A stretch of DNA of 40,268 bases, taken from the NCBI GenBank assembly GCA_017651645.1, contig JAGCCO010000006.1, positions 1 through 40,268 of the forward strand, written 5' to 3'. Source of the DNA: Bacteroidales bacterium. GTDB taxonomy: Bacteria > Bacteroidota > Bacteroidia > Bacteroidales > F082. Below, piece after piece: positions 7,772 to 17,120 of the stretch (position 1 is the stretch's first letter; every line of letters begins with the position of its first letter). The notes under the pieces are model-generated. The model saw nothing but the letters and a program-made list of their open reading frames with translations. It had not been told where the DNA came from and ran no database searches. The translations under genes and the position numbers were made by a program.

Positions 7772-8917
7772 ATGGAATCGTATTTTGATGTATTTGCAAG
7801 GAAAGTCATCAGAAAGGCCAATCCAATGTGTTATTTATATTCTTGTTGGAGAAAAAATTACAACGATAAAATACTGGATGGTTTCATTCAAAACAATTTT
7901 ACTACAGAGGATGGTGATTTTCGGTCAATAAAGAACATCATGAGGAGATACTGGATTTGGCGTGGTGTGCATTATTCCGATTTCCACGAGATGAGTCTTG
8001 ACAAAAAGAGTGAGCGTGAAAGAAAGATGTTTGTCCCTAGATGGGAAGAAGTAGATCTCTATTTCCAGGTCAATGACCAACGATACATTGACATTCTTAT
8101 CAATAAGTGGAATTGCTACAATATATTAAAGGAATTCTATAAAAGACCGGTTGTTCTTGTTTCCAAAAAGGACATTAGGGACAATAACATCAATAGTGGT
8201 GTTATGGCTTTTATGAAAACACATGATAAATTCATCATTAAGCCCTTGAATTTCTATGGAAAAGGATTCCGAATCGTTGACATAGGAAGAGAATCCGTAA
8301 ATGCCGAAACCCTCCTGCTTGAATACCTCAAACGACCCGAGTATTCCGATGGCTTTTTGTTGGAAGAAATGATTGTTCAAGACTGCAGATTGGCCGACTT
8401 CCATCCTGAATCAGTGAACAAAATACGAATCACAACGGTGAATTATGGAAACGCCATAGAAACAAAATGGCCGGTTCTACAAATGGGAAGAGGAGATTCT
8501 GCTGTGGTAAATGCTGCATCCAGAGGAATCATTGCAGCAATAGATGAAGAAACCGGAACAATACTACGTGCAGCCGATAAGCAACGTGGATCTTCCTACA
8601 CCATTCATCCTGACACCCGCAAGCCTTTGATTGGTTTCCAGATTCCATTATGGAATGAATTATGCGAAACCCTCAAATCAATGGCTTCAAAGTGTCCTGA
8701 TTGTCCTATTATGGGATGGGACATGGCCTTGACCGACCAAGGGTGGGTTGTCTCAGATTGCACTTATGGTCCAGAGCTTGTCATCCAATGGGCTTTGGGT
8801 CATGGCGTCAGAGATGAATTTGAAGAAATAAGGAACCGGCTTCATGCAAAGAAAGGGAATAGCTACCTGCATAAAAGACTTGAACCTTATTTGTCAGTAC
8901 CAACGGATTCCGAATAA
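7772..8917 (+). CDS. Sugar-transfer-associated ATP-grasp protein
   Basis: This 381-residue protein resembles the ATP-grasp family associated with sugar-transfer and polysaccharide loci (PF14397, alpha-L-glutamate ligase related). Visible landmarks are KFIIKPLNFYGKGFRIV with the likely ATP-binding Lys157, the FLLEEMIVQ hinge (about 195-202), NKIRITTVN (216-224), and the PIMGWDMALTDQGW block (312-325). In related proteins this last block is followed by a metal-binding Glu-x-Asn; here it reads SDCTYGPE. The protein has no signal peptide. Its substrate is unknown, and no glycosyltransferases or polysaccharide genes lie nearby. It is followed after 37 bases by the DUF3089 gene on the same strand. 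Confidence 0.7.
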   Translation: MESYFDVFARKVIRKANPMCYLYSCWRKNYNDKILDGFIQNNFTTEDGDFRSIKNIMRRYWIWRGVHYSDFHEMSLDKKSERERKMFVPRWEEVDLYFQVNDQRYIDILINKWNCYNILKEFYKRPVVLVSKKDIRDNNINSGVMAFMKTHDKFIIKPLNFYGKGFRIVDIGRESVNAETLLLEYLKRPEYSDGFLLEEMIVQDCRLADFHPESVNKIRITTVNYGNAIETKWPVLQMGRGDSAVVNAASRGIIAAIDEETGTILRAADKQRGSSYTIHPDTRKPLIGFQIPLWNELCETLKSMASKCPDCPIMGWDMALTDQGWVVSDCTYGPELVIQWALGHGVRDEFEEIRNRLHAKKGNSYLHKRLEPYLSVPTDSE

Positions 8918-8954
8918 TAGCAATTATGTTTTTTAGTAAATAATGTTTTGCCCA

Positions 8955-9947
8955 ATGAAAATGATACGATTCAAGTTGCTGATTGCAACCATCTTAATCA
9001 TGCTTTTCTACTCATGCAAAGAGAAAAACAACGCCAATTCCGACTTTGTCTCATCCATCGACTATACCGACACCACTTATTGGTACAGCTGCAGCGATGA
9101 GAGCCATCCTGCCGATGTGTTTTATGTCTACCCAACGGTATCCACTATCTCTTTCGTGGACAACGACTCCTCATGGTATGCCGACATCAGCCTACCCGAG
9201 GTACGGGAAGAGGCCAACGACAACCAACGGTTCAACAAGATGCTTTACGGCGAATACAATTTCTATGCGCCTTATTACAGACAAATGATTTTTGAGGCCT
9301 ACCAACAGCCTGAATCTGTCTTGAATCAACTGTTGGAAACACCCGCCCAAGACATTACCGATGCCTTTCAGTATTATATGGAGCACTTCAACCAAGGACG
9401 TCCCTTTTTCCTGATGGGTCACAGCCAAGGCTCCCAGGTGCTTATCGAGTTACTGAAAAAAGGCATGACCGAGGAGCAACGGAAGTTGATGGTTGCCGTT
9501 TATTGTATTGGGTATCATGTCACAACAGAGGAACTTGCGGAGTATCCCGAAGCCTTAAAACCCGCTACCGACAGCCTCATGCAAGGATTGGTAGTATTTA
9601 ATTCTGTGACCGACACAACCGCCATCAGCATGGTCTCACGTGGTGACATAGTTGGCATTAATCCCACCACTTGGACAATGGCTACCGACACCGTTCCTGC
9701 CGAGTTCCAATTAGGCATGGCCAAATACAACGAGGCTCGCGACAGCGTCATTATCGTGCCCTGCCCGACAAGGACATGGCTCTATAAGCACACCACCGTC
9801 TGCCCTGACCTTGACTCCGATATGGTCTTCATCCCTGCCTATGAACAGATATTCCCGAGAGGCAACCTCCACTTTGCTGACTCGTGGCTCTTTGGCGGGA
9901 ATGTGGTGGAGAATATGCGTTGTCGGTTGAGGAATCACAAAAATTGA
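8955..9947 (+). CDS. DUF3089 alpha/beta-hydrolase lipoprotein
   Basis: This 330-residue lipoprotein has a signal ending in LFYSC (Cys21). The DUF3089 features are [10 protein letters not shown] (about 53-62), [10 protein letters not shown] (101-110) and the nucleophile elbow FLMGHSQGS with Ser157. The end carries [13 protein letters not shown] with a candidate catalytic His. Members are predicted serine hydrolases with no established substrate. I chose the Met at 8955 because it gives a normal lipoprotein signal; the Met at 8943 would add four residues and cannot be excluded. The promoter of tyrS lies within its last codons. Confidence 0.8.
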   Translation: MKMIRFKLLIATILIMLFYSCKEKNNANSDFVSSIDYTDTTYWYSCSDESHPADVFYVYPTVSTISFVDNDSSWYADISLPEVREEANDNQRFNKMLYGEYNFYAPYYRQMIFEAYQQPESVLNQLLETPAQDITDAFQYYMEHFNQGRPFFLMGHSQGSQVLIELLKKGMTEEQRKLMVAVYCIGYHVTTEELAEYPEALKPATDSLMQGLVVFNSVTDTTAISMVSRGDIVGINPTTWTMATDTVPAEFQLGMAKYNEARDSVIIVPCPTRTWLYKHTTVCPDLDSDMVFIPAYEQIFPRGNLHFADSWLFGGNVVENMRCRLRNHKN

Positions 9948-9956
9948 CTATTTTTG
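9927..9956 (+). promoter_or_regulatory. tyrS promoter: TTG-N19-TATTTTTG
   Basis: TTG at 9927-9929 and TATTTTTG at 9949-9956 have the 19-base Bacteroidota spacing. The -33 element is embedded in the 3' end of the DUF3089 gene. The tyrS start codon is at 10021, so the leader is roughly 55-60 bases. I see no T-box in it. Confidence 0.65.
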
Positions 9957-10020
9957 CGCCCAAAATTATTTAATTACATTGAATCTGACGATTTCGACAA
10001 GCTCAATAACCTTAGTAACG

Positions 10021-11319
10021 ATGAAGAATTTTGTTGAAGAACTCCGCTGGCGCGGAATGCTGGCTCAGATGATGCCAGGCACTGAAGAACTCCTCCAAAG
10101 AGAGATGGTGACAGCTTACTTAGGCACCGACCCGACGGCCGACTCCTTGCATATCGGACACTTGTGTGGCATCATGATGCTTCGCCATCTGCAACACTGC
10201 GGTCACAAGCCAATCATCTTGGTCGGCGGCGCCACAGGTATGATCGGCGACCCTTCGGGCAAGAGCCAAGAGCGTAACCTGCTCAACGAAGAGACCTTGC
10301 GCCACAACCAAGAGTGCATCAAAAAGCAGGTGGCCAAGTTCCTCGACTTTGAGTCGAAGGAGCCCAACGCCGCTGAGATGGTGAACAACTACGATTGGAT
10401 GAAGGACTTCACCTTCCTGGACTTCGCCCGCGAGGTGGGCAAGCACATCACCGTGAACTACATGATGGCCAAGGACAGCGTGCAACAGCGCCTCAATGGC
10501 ACTGCCCGCGACGGTCTCAGCTTCACCGAGTTCACTTACCAGCTCCTGCAAGGCTACGACTTCCTCTGGCTCTACCAGCACAAGAATTGCAAATTGCAGC
10601 TCGGCGGTAACGACCAATGGGGCAACATCACCACGGGAACGGAGCTCATCCGTCGCACCTTGGGTTTTGAAAACGAGGCCTATGCCCTGACTTGTCCGCT
10701 CATCACCAAGGCCGACGGCAAGAAATTCGGCAAGACCGAGAGCGGCAACATCTGGCTCGACCCGAAACGCACCACGCCTTATAAGTTCTACCAGTTCTGG
10801 CTCAACGTCAGCGACGAGGACGCTGAGAAATACATCAAGATCTTCACCTCTTTGGAGAAAGATGTCATCGACGCCCTCATCGAGGAACACAAGAAAGACC
10901 CAGGCATGCGCGTGTTGCAGAAACGTCTCGCACAAGAAGTCACCGTGTTGGTGCACTCCCAGGAAGCCCTCGATGCCGCCATCGAAGCCTCCAACATCCT
11001 CTTCGGTAAGTCGACCAAGGAAGGCCTGGAGAAACTCGACGAAGCGACTTTCCTGGACATCTTCGACGGCGTGCCACAGGAACATATCACCCGCACCGAC
11101 CTTGAAGCCGGCATCCCTATTGTCGATTTCATGGCCGTCAACACGCATATCTTCCCTTCCAAAGGTGAAGCCCGTAAGATGACCCAAGCCAACGGCGTGA
11201 GCGTCAACAAGGAAAAGGTCACTTTGGACAAAGTAATGACTACCAACGACCTCATCGAAAGCAAGTATATCCTTGTGCAGAAAGGCAAGAAGAACTATTA
11301 TCTGGTGGTGGTGGAATAA
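10021..11319 (+). CDS. tyrS: Tyrosyl-tRNA synthetase
   Basis: This 432-residue class I synthetase charges tRNA-Tyr. The N-terminus has [16 protein letters not shown] with the HIGH motif (44-47) and the tyrosine-pocket block [23 protein letters not shown] is the substrate-binding loop, and [13 protein letters not shown] is the KMSKS-equivalent loop in its bacterial KFGKS/T form. An S4-like RNA-binding domain closes the protein ([19 protein letters not shown] onward). The frame extends upstream to a TTG at 9979, but the Met at 10021 begins the normal [11 protein letters not shown] start. It has its own promoter and a shared terminator with the convergent amidase gene. Confidence 0.97.
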   Translation: MKNFVEELRWRGMLAQMMPGTEELLQREMVTAYLGTDPTADSLHIGHLCGIMMLRHLQHCGHKPIILVGGATGMIGDPSGKSQERNLLNEETLRHNQECIKKQVAKFLDFESKEPNAAEMVNNYDWMKDFTFLDFAREVGKHITVNYMMAKDSVQQRLNGTARDGLSFTEFTYQLLQGYDFLWLYQHKNCKLQLGGNDQWGNITTGTELIRRTLGFENEAYALTCPLITKADGKKFGKTESGNIWLDPKRTTPYKFYQFWLNVSDEDAEKYIKIFTSLEKDVIDALIEEHKKDPGMRVLQKRLAQEVTVLVHSQEALDAAIEASNILFGKSTKEGLEKLDEATFLDIFDGVPQEHITRTDLEAGIPIVDFMAVNTHIFPSKGEARKMTQANGVSVNKEKVTLDKVMTTNDLIESKYILVQKGKKNYYLVVVE

Positions 11320-11340
11320 CCCTATTACTATCCAGCAAAC

Positions 11341-11377
11341 AACAAACGCGGCCTGAACTTATCAAGCCGCGTTTGTT
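11341..11377. terminator. Bidirectional intrinsic terminator
   Basis: Perfect 12-base arms AACAAACGCGGC (11341-11352) and GCCGCGTTTGTT (11366-11377) flank a 13-base loop. It lies between the convergent tyrS and amidase genes. Short A/T runs at both sides make it usable in both directions. Confidence 0.75.
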
Positions 11378-11394
11378 ATTAGATGTCAAAATAG

Positions 11395-12582
11395 TCATTT
11401 CTTCAAGGCATCCTCAGCCTCCTTTACGCTTACCCGCACTCCATTCTTGAAAGCGATGATGAAAGCATCTTTGAAACCCAATTGGCGCACTTCGTTCTGA
11501 CGCATTACCGCTTGGGACCTGGTTTGAAAACGACCTGAAAGGTAACGATAAATACCATTGGATTCGTAAATTTCCACTTCTTTTATGCCCCTAAACGCCC
11601 TATCGGTGACAGGCACCTCTTTGTTCAAAGTGGAGAACTGGACGGTAAAATATATGTCGCCACTGGCAGAAGCAGGCTTTTCGGTGGCCACAGGTTTGTC
11701 GGTAGTTTTAGGTTTTTCCGTCACCTCAGGCTTGTCCGTAGCTTTGGGTTTATCAGTAGTTTTAGGTTTTTCGGTGGCTTCCGTCTTTTTGGAAACATGG
11801 TTTTCGGATTCAAACTCACGCTTATACTCTTCAAATGCACGATACAAAGCCAAGGCCATCTGGGTCTGCCCCTTATCCGATTTGAGGAACTGCTCTTCTT
11901 TCATATTATTGATGAAACCCAGCTCCACCAAAATGCTTGGCATCGATGTCTTCCAAAGCACAAGAAAACCAGCTTGCTGCACACCACGGTCGTGACGGCC
12001 AACCTTTTTGGCAAACTGTTTCTGCACTTTATCGGCAAGGGAAAGGCTCTGCGATTGATAGAGACTCTGGCTTAACGAAAAGATGATGTAGGCCTCCGTA
12101 CTGTTGGGATCGAAATTGCCGTATGCATCGGTATTGTCTTCCAATAAGATGGCTGCATTTTCCTTCTTTGCCACATTCAGATTGGCCTCGTTTTTCGATT
12201 CACCCATTACAAAAGTCTCGGCACCATCAACAGAAGTGATGCCCTCTGTAGAATTGCAATGGATAGAAATGAACACATCTGCTTTGTTACGGTTGGCAAT
12301 CGCAGCACGCTGGCTAAGCTCAACAAACTTATCCGTCTTTCGTGTGTATACCACTTTTACGTCAGGGAGATTCTCTTCAATGTATGCCCCAAATTTCAAG
12401 GCAACAGCCAAATTAATGGATTTCTCAGTGGTCAGCCTGCCCAAGGCACCCGAGTCCTTCCCGCCATGACCTGCATCAATAACAATGGTTTGTATCTTCT
12501 CGCCCTTCTGCGCAAAGGACCACAAGGGCATCAGAAAAAACAGGATTAAAACACCAAATCGAAAAATCTTTCGTTCTATCAT
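11395..12582 (-). CDS. N-acetylmuramoyl-L-alanine amidase with C-terminal SPOR domain
   Basis: This 395-residue exported protein is predicted to cut the amide bond between muramic acid and the stem peptide during septal peptidoglycan splitting. A signal peptide (1-25) is followed by an Amidase_3 domain (about 31-250). The apparent zinc and catalytic residues are His39 (DAGHGG), Glu53, His108 (SIHCNS) and Glu220 (VELGF). A linker of six hexapeptides xxT[E/D]KP spans residues 268-303, then a SPOR-like domain (about 309-395, YFTVQFSTL and YRYLSGRFQTRSQA) should bind denuded glycans at the division site. It is divergent from lptD, and their promoters overlap. Confidence 0.93.
   Translation of the reverse strand: MIERKIFRFGVLILFFLMPLWSFAQKGEKIQTIVIDAGHGGKDSGALGRLTTEKSINLAVALKFGAYIEENLPDVKVVYTRKTDKFVELSQRAAIANRNKADVFISIHCNSTEGITSVDGAETFVMGESKNEANLNVAKKENAAILLEDNTDAYGNFDPNSTEAYIIFSLSQSLYQSQSLSLADKVQKQFAKKVGRHDRGVQQAGFLVLWKTSMPSILVELGFINNMKEEQFLKSDKGQTQMALALYRAFEEYKREFESENHVSKKTEATEKPKTTDKPKATDKPEVTEKPKTTDKPVATEKPASASGDIYFTVQFSTLNKEVPVTDRAFRGIKEVEIYESNGIYRYLSGRFQTRSQAVMRQNEVRQLGFKDAFIIAFKNGVRVSVKEAEDALKK
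11674..11781 (-). repeat. Six tandem 18-bp units encoding the amidase linker
   Basis: The DNA encoding residues 268-303 of the amidase consists of six diverged 18-base units, each coding xxT[E/D]KP (EATEKP, KTTDKP, KATDKP, EVTEKP, KTTDKP, VATEKP). The KTTDKP unit occurs twice. It lengthens the flexible spacer between the catalytic and SPOR domains and could vary in copy number by slippage. Confidence 0.85.
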
Positions 12583-12615
12583 ATTGAGTTCGTTTATTTA
12601 TGCGCGAAGAAAAAT

Positions 12616-12649
12616 TATCTTTGCAGCGAATTTTGGCCGCACAAAAATA
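12616..12649. promoter_or_regulatory. Overlapping amidase/lptD promoters
   Basis: TATCTTTG on the plus strand (12616-12623) would serve lptD, and TATTTTTG on the minus strand (12642-12649) would serve the amidase gene. The boxes face each other 18 bases apart, so the two start sites should lie almost on top of each other near 12630-12635. RNA polymerase could probably occupy only one at a time. -33 elements are not clear for either. Confidence 0.5.
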
Positions 12650-12661
12650 ATCGTTTTTGCC

Positions 12662-15532
12662 TTGACAGAACGCAAAACATATAAGAAATATTATCCTAGA
12701 ACCGTCTATTATCTCTTGGCGGCGTTTATTTCCATGTTTTTCGGATGCAGACAAATATCTCATATTGAGAAAGATAAACACGTTTTAGAGCCTCAAGACA
12801 AAGATACAATTGTTATTCCCGAACGCATCGTTGACACCCTCATCCTTGTCTTGGATTCAATTCAGCCCGACACGATTCCTCAGTTCCTCACCGACAGTTT
12901 GGCTTTCATGACGGATAGCCTTGTACATTTCGATTCCTTATCCTTGTTGTCAGACAGCCTTATCATGGACTCACTCCGCCATGACACGCTAAAGCACAAC
13001 ACAAAACACATCCAGCGACCACGCTCCAGTTCAGCCATCGAGACACGTGTGATTTGCTCAGCCTCCGATTCGGTCTATCGTGACATGAGTCAAAAGAAAA
13101 TCTTCTATTTCGGCAACGCCGAGGCCAAATACGACGACATCACCCTGAAAGCTGACTATCTTGAGTTCGACCTTGAAACCAACACCTGCAAGGCTCACGG
13201 CACCCTTGACTCTTTAGGCAAAATGCAAGGTCGTCCAGTATTCACACAAGGCGAGTCCACTTTCGAGGCCGAAGAGATGCTTTACAACTTCAGAACCAAG
13301 AAAGGCATCATCACCAAAGTCTGGACCGAGGAAAGCGGCGGTTTCCTTCATGGCCAGCGGGTCAAACGGATGGACGACAACAGCATCAACATCCGCTCGG
13401 GTGGCTATACTACATGCGATCTCAAAGACCACCCTCATTATCAATTCAAATTCTCCAAAGCCAAAGTCATCCCTGACGACAAAATCGTCACCGGTCCCAT
13501 TTACCTCACCATCGAAGACGTGCCCCTACCCTTGGCACTGCCTTTTGCTATGATTCCCAACACCAAAGGTAAGAAATCTGGACTCATCATCCCCACTTAT
13601 GGCGAGTCGGCTAATCGTGGCTTCTACCTCGAGAACGGAGGATATTACTGGGCCATCAACGACTATTACGACCTACAGGTGTTGGGCGATATCTACACAC
13701 GAGGCTCTTGGGGCATCAAGCCGACCTTCCGCTACAACAAACGCTACCGTTTCAATGGCTCGATGGCATTGGGCTTCGCCGTCAACAAGATCGGTACAAA
13801 GGGCGCTGCCGACTATCAGGAAAGCACCGACTTCAAAATCCATTGGACCCACAAACAGGATCCGAAGGCACATCCAAAACGCAGTTTCTCTGCCGATGTG
13901 AATATCGTCAGCTCCAACTTCAACAAATACAACGCCCAAACCGTCAGCGACCAGCTAAGCAACACCTTCAAGTCGAGCGTAGCCTACCAAACCAATTTCG
14001 GTGGAAAGGTCTACCTCACCCTCAACGCCAGCCATAGCCAAAACACGCTGACCAGACAAGTCACTGCTTCGCTGCCCGAACTTACCTTGACCGTCAACAC
14101 CTTCTACCCTTTGAAAAATGTCGGCAAAGCGGGCAAAAAACGCTGGTACCAAAGCTTAAGCACGAGTTACACAATGAACGGAAAAGCCTATATTAACGAT
14201 GTTGACACCGTCCTGTTTAAGGGTATTACCGACGACTTCGGCAACTGGGCCAGAACCATGTTCCGCGACCATGTGCAAACAGGTATCTCGCATAGGATTC
14301 CCATCAGCGCGACCATCAAACTGTTCAAGCACTTCTCATGGACCAACTCATTGACGTTCAATGATTACATGTATTTCATGCGTACCGAAAAACAATGGAT
14401 TCATGACTCAGACTCGACTGGCCACCTGCAAATCGACACCATACATGGTTTCCGCAATCTGGTGGACTTCAATTTATCCACCAACCTCACCACCAAAGTC
14501 TACGGCATGCTCAACTTTGCCAACGGCCCCATCCGCGCCATCCGTCATGTTTTCACCCCGACCATTGGCTTTTCTTATCGCCCCAATTTTGGCGACCCGA
14601 AATGGGGAGTCTATGGCTCCTATATTGACGCCGAAGGCAACGAACAGATCTATAATAAATACGAAAGAGCGCTTTATGGCACACCTTCGCAAACCCAGCA
14701 GGGATTGTTGACCTATAACCTCGGCAACAACTTGGAAATCAAAGTGCCATCAGCAGCCGATACCATTACAGGCATCAAGAAAATCCCAATACTGGAATCG
14801 TTCAGCATCTCAGGCAACTACGACATCACCAAAGACTCGGTTAATCTCTCTCCCGTTTCAATCAGCGGGCGTACTACCTTGTTTAAGAAATTGAGCATCA
14901 ACTACAGTAGCTCATGGGATCCCTATGCTGCCGACTCGTTAGGCCGCCGCATCAACCGTTTTGAAGTCATCGACAACGGAAGGCTGTTCCGCAAGACCAA
15001 TTCGTCATGGCGTTTTAGCATGAGCTATTCCTTCAACGAGAATGACCTCAAGAAACTGAAAGGCGAGAAGAGCAGCAAAGACTTGCGCGACGAAATCAAC
15101 GAAAACGCACGGCAGTCAGGAATGTTTGACCCCGACGAGCTGAACGAGATCTTGGGTAACCCAAATGCCTACATTGACTGGACCACGCCTTGGTCCCTTT
15201 CGGTCAGTTATAACCTAACCTATACAACCTCCATCGCATACGCTACCTTCATGGGCATCGCCACCAATACACATGTGCATACCCTAGGCCTCAACGGCGA
15301 CATCAGCCTCACGCCAAAATGGAAAGTCACTTTCGCAACAGGCTGGGACTTTGTCAGCAACAAAATCACATACACCAGCCTCAGCGTGTACCGCGACCTG
15401 CACTGCTGGGAGATGCGTTTCAACTGGATCCCCATCGGAAGCTACAAGAGCTGGAACTTCACTATCAACGTGAAGGCGCAAGCGTTGAAGGATTTGAAGT
15501 ATGAGAAAAAGAAAGATTATCGAGATAATTAA
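12662..15532 (+). CDS. lptD: LPS-assembly outer-membrane protein LptD (OstA)
   Basis: This protein of about 956 residues is the outer-membrane end of the Lpt bridge that places lipopolysaccharide in the outer leaflet. An N-terminal hydrophobic segment (about 14-28) precedes a Ser/Asp/Leu-rich stretch with repeated DSL motifs (65-106). Then comes the OstA/LptA-like periplasmic domain (about 118-290, KIFYFGNAEAKYDDI and LKADYLEFDLETN) and a large barrel starting around IPTYGESANRGFYLENGGYYW. The frame is open back to 12485, but that part is antisense to the amidase and upstream of the predicted start site. The first usable start after the -7 box is the TTG at 12662; the next Met falls inside the hydrophobic segment. 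Confidence 0.88.
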   Translation: MTERKTYKKYYPRTVYYLLAAFISMFFGCRQISHIEKDKHVLEPQDKDTIVIPERIVDTLILVLDSIQPDTIPQFLTDSLAFMTDSLVHFDSLSLLSDSLIMDSLRHDTLKHNTKHIQRPRSSSAIETRVICSASDSVYRDMSQKKIFYFGNAEAKYDDITLKADYLEFDLETNTCKAHGTLDSLGKMQGRPVFTQGESTFEAEEMLYNFRTKKGIITKVWTEESGGFLHGQRVKRMDDNSINIRSGGYTTCDLKDHPHYQFKFSKAKVIPDDKIVTGPIYLTIEDVPLPLALPFAMIPNTKGKKSGLIIPTYGESANRGFYLENGGYYWAINDYYDLQVLGDIYTRGSWGIKPTFRYNKRYRFNGSMALGFAVNKIGTKGAADYQESTDFKIHWTHKQDPKAHPKRSFSADVNIVSSNFNKYNAQTVSDQLSNTFKSSVAYQTNFGGKVYLTLNASHSQNTLTRQVTASLPELTLTVNTFYPLKNVGKAGKKRWYQSLSTSYTMNGKAYINDVDTVLFKGITDDFGNWARTMFRDHVQTGISHRIPISATIKLFKHFSWTNSLTFNDYMYFMRTEKQWIHDSDSTGHLQIDTIHGFRNLVDFNLSTNLTTKVYGMLNFANGPIRAIRHVFTPTIGFSYRPNFGDPKWGVYGSYIDAEGNEQIYNKYERALYGTPSQTQQGLLTYNLGNNLEIKVPSAADTITGIKKIPILESFSISGNYDITKDSVNLSPVSISGRTTLFKKLSINYSSSWDPYAADSLGRRINRFEVIDNGRLFRKTNSSWRFSMSYSFNENDLKKLKGEKSSKDLRDEINENARQSGMFDPDELNEILGNPNAYIDWTTPWSLSVSYNLTYTTSIAYATFMGIATNTHVHTLGLNGDISLTPKWKVTFATGWDFVSNKITYTSLSVYRDLHCWEMRFNWIPIGSYKSWNFTINVKAQALKDLKYEKKKDYRDN

Positions 15533-15547
15533 TGCGGAATTTATTAT

Positions 15548-15555
15548 TATCTTTG
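15548..15555 (+). promoter_or_regulatory. -7 box (TATCTTTG) for the T9SS thioredoxin gene
   Basis: TATCTTTG lies 29 bases before the start codon at 15585 and just after the lptD stop. No TTG is seen at the standard distance. Confidence 0.5.
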
Positions 15556-15584
15556 CCCATTCAAACCTTATTAAATAATCGACT

Positions 15585-17117
15585 ATGAAAAGATTCTTTA
15601 CTCTTCTCCTCGCGCTGGCCATTGGCTTTGGCCTGAAAGCGCAATGTCCGCTCACACAAGCTGTCGACTTCACGGCTACGGACTGCCACGGCACTGAAGT
15701 CCACCTGTTCGACATCCTCGACAATGGCCAAGCGGTGCTCATCGACTTCTTCTTCACCACTTGTGGCCCCTGCCAACAGGCCACGCCTAAAATAGTGGAA
15801 TCCTACTATGCCATGGGCTGCAACATGTACGATGTGTTCTACATGGAAATCTCCGACCGCGACAGCGATGCCTCCTGCCAGAACTGGACCAACACCTACG
15901 GCGTGGAATACCCGACCATCAGCGGCGCGGCTGGCGGTTCTACCATTTGTGGCTCGAGCATGTATAACATACCTGCTTTCCCAACGGTCATTCTCATCAT
16001 GCCCGACCATTCCATCGTCATCCAAGACCTGTGGCCTATCAACAATGCGCAGACCATCATCACTGCTTTGGAGCAGCACGGTATCCAGCAGCATGACTGT
16101 AACGCCGCTACCTATGACCCGCAGGTGACCATCACCGTCGACCAAATTCTGGAGACTGAGGTCACTGCCACCTTCACGCCCAACGAAGACTGTGCCTCCT
16201 ATAACTACATGCTGGCCACCGAAAGCGAAATACAGCAATGGATGGCTCAGACGGGTCTTACCCTTCCCGAATACCTTCGCACCTACGGATTCCCTGCCGA
16301 AGAGACCATTTCACATACCTTCACACAATTGGAACCCAACACAGACTACATGATCTATGCCGTGCCCGCCGACCCCGACGGTAACCTCGGCGAAGTTGTA
16401 CAGGTGCCTGTCACCACCACGCCTGGCGGTGGTGGCGACATCATCCCCGACTTCACCGGCACCGACCTTGACGGCAACGAAATCCATCTCTACGACATCC
16501 TTGACGCAGGTCAGGCCGTGTTCATTAATTTCTTCCTCTGTGGCGATGAATACAGCGAAGCACCCATGCCCGACATCATCGAAGCCTACCGCCTCTATGG
16601 CTGCAACGAGCACGATGTGTTCTTCATGGAAATTTCACCCAACGGCCATGATGACGCTTGCCAGTCCTGGGTTGACCGCTTTGGTGTGCAGTATCCCACC
16701 ATCAGCCGCGACGGTGGCGGCAACGACATCGCCCAAAGCATCCCCGTGGGCTTCTACCCCACCCTCATGCTCATCCGTCCCGACCACACTTTCGCCATGC
16801 GCGACATCTATCCACCCACGCTGGAATACATTCTTGATGCTTTTGATGGCGAAGGCTATGAGCAACATGATTGTGGAGTCGGCCTGGAAGAAACTGAAGG
16901 CCTGACTATCACCCTTTATCCCAATCCCGCCAACGAGTTTGTGAACTTAAAGGGCGAAGACCTTGGCACAGTATGCATTTATAATGCCCTCGGCCAGAAG
17001 GTGGACGAATTTGAAGCCAACGACAGCGAAATCAACATCAACACGGCTGGCTATGCAAACGGTGTTTATGTCGTTAAGGCTGGCGAAAAGGCTATGCGTT
17101 TTGTGGTAAAACACTGA
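15585..17117 (+). CDS. T9SS-exported protein with two thioredoxin-like domains
   Basis: This 510-residue protein has a signal peptide (1-20), then a TlpA-like thioredoxin domain (about 25-165) with an intact CGPC (Cys60, Cys63). A short FnIII-like linker domain (about 178-278) is followed by a second thioredoxin-like domain (about 286-430). In this second domain the equivalent site reads CGDEYSE, so only Cys319 remains and CxxC chemistry is lost. The last about 75 residues (from TITLYPNPANEFVNL) are a type A T9SS sorting domain, so the protein should cross the outer membrane and be attached or released there. The two thioredoxin halves share the HLFDILD / HLYDILD and DVFYMEIS / DVFFMEIS blocks, indicating internal duplication. 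The 3' neighbour starts 3 bases later. Confidence 0.85.
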   Translation: MKRFFTLLLALAIGFGLKAQCPLTQAVDFTATDCHGTEVHLFDILDNGQAVLIDFFFTTCGPCQQATPKIVESYYAMGCNMYDVFYMEISDRDSDASCQNWTNTYGVEYPTISGAAGGSTICGSSMYNIPAFPTVILIMPDHSIVIQDLWPINNAQTIITALEQHGIQQHDCNAATYDPQVTITVDQILETEVTATFTPNEDCASYNYMLATESEIQQWMAQTGLTLPEYLRTYGFPAEETISHTFTQLEPNTDYMIYAVPADPDGNLGEVVQVPVTTTPGGGGDIIPDFTGTDLDGNEIHLYDILDAGQAVFINFFLCGDEYSEAPMPDIIEAYRLYGCNEHDVFFMEISPNGHDDACQSWVDRFGVQYPTISRDGGGNDIAQSIPVGFYPTLMLIRPDHTFAMRDIYPPTLEYILDAFDGEGYEQHDCGVGLEETEGLTITLYPNPANEFVNLKGEDLGTVCIYNALGQKVDEFEANDSEININTAGYANGVYVVKAGEKAMRFVVKH

Positions 17118-17120
17118 TTT

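Noticed and set aside
7749..7931. A 60-codon plus-strand frame
   Set aside because: It overlaps the ATP-grasp gene in another frame and begins at the -7 box; it has no features of its own.
10120..11187. A 355-codon minus-strand open frame
   Set aside because: It lies wholly antisense to tyrS and is an artefact of GC-biased third codon positions.
11674..11781. Tandem repeats as a CRISPR array
   Set aside because: Units are 18 bases, contiguous without spacers, and encode a protein linker in-frame.
12485..12661. Upstream extension of lptD to an ATG at 12485
   Set aside because: It overlaps the amidase gene antisense, lies before the predicted lptD promoter, and reads as non-protein-like sequence.
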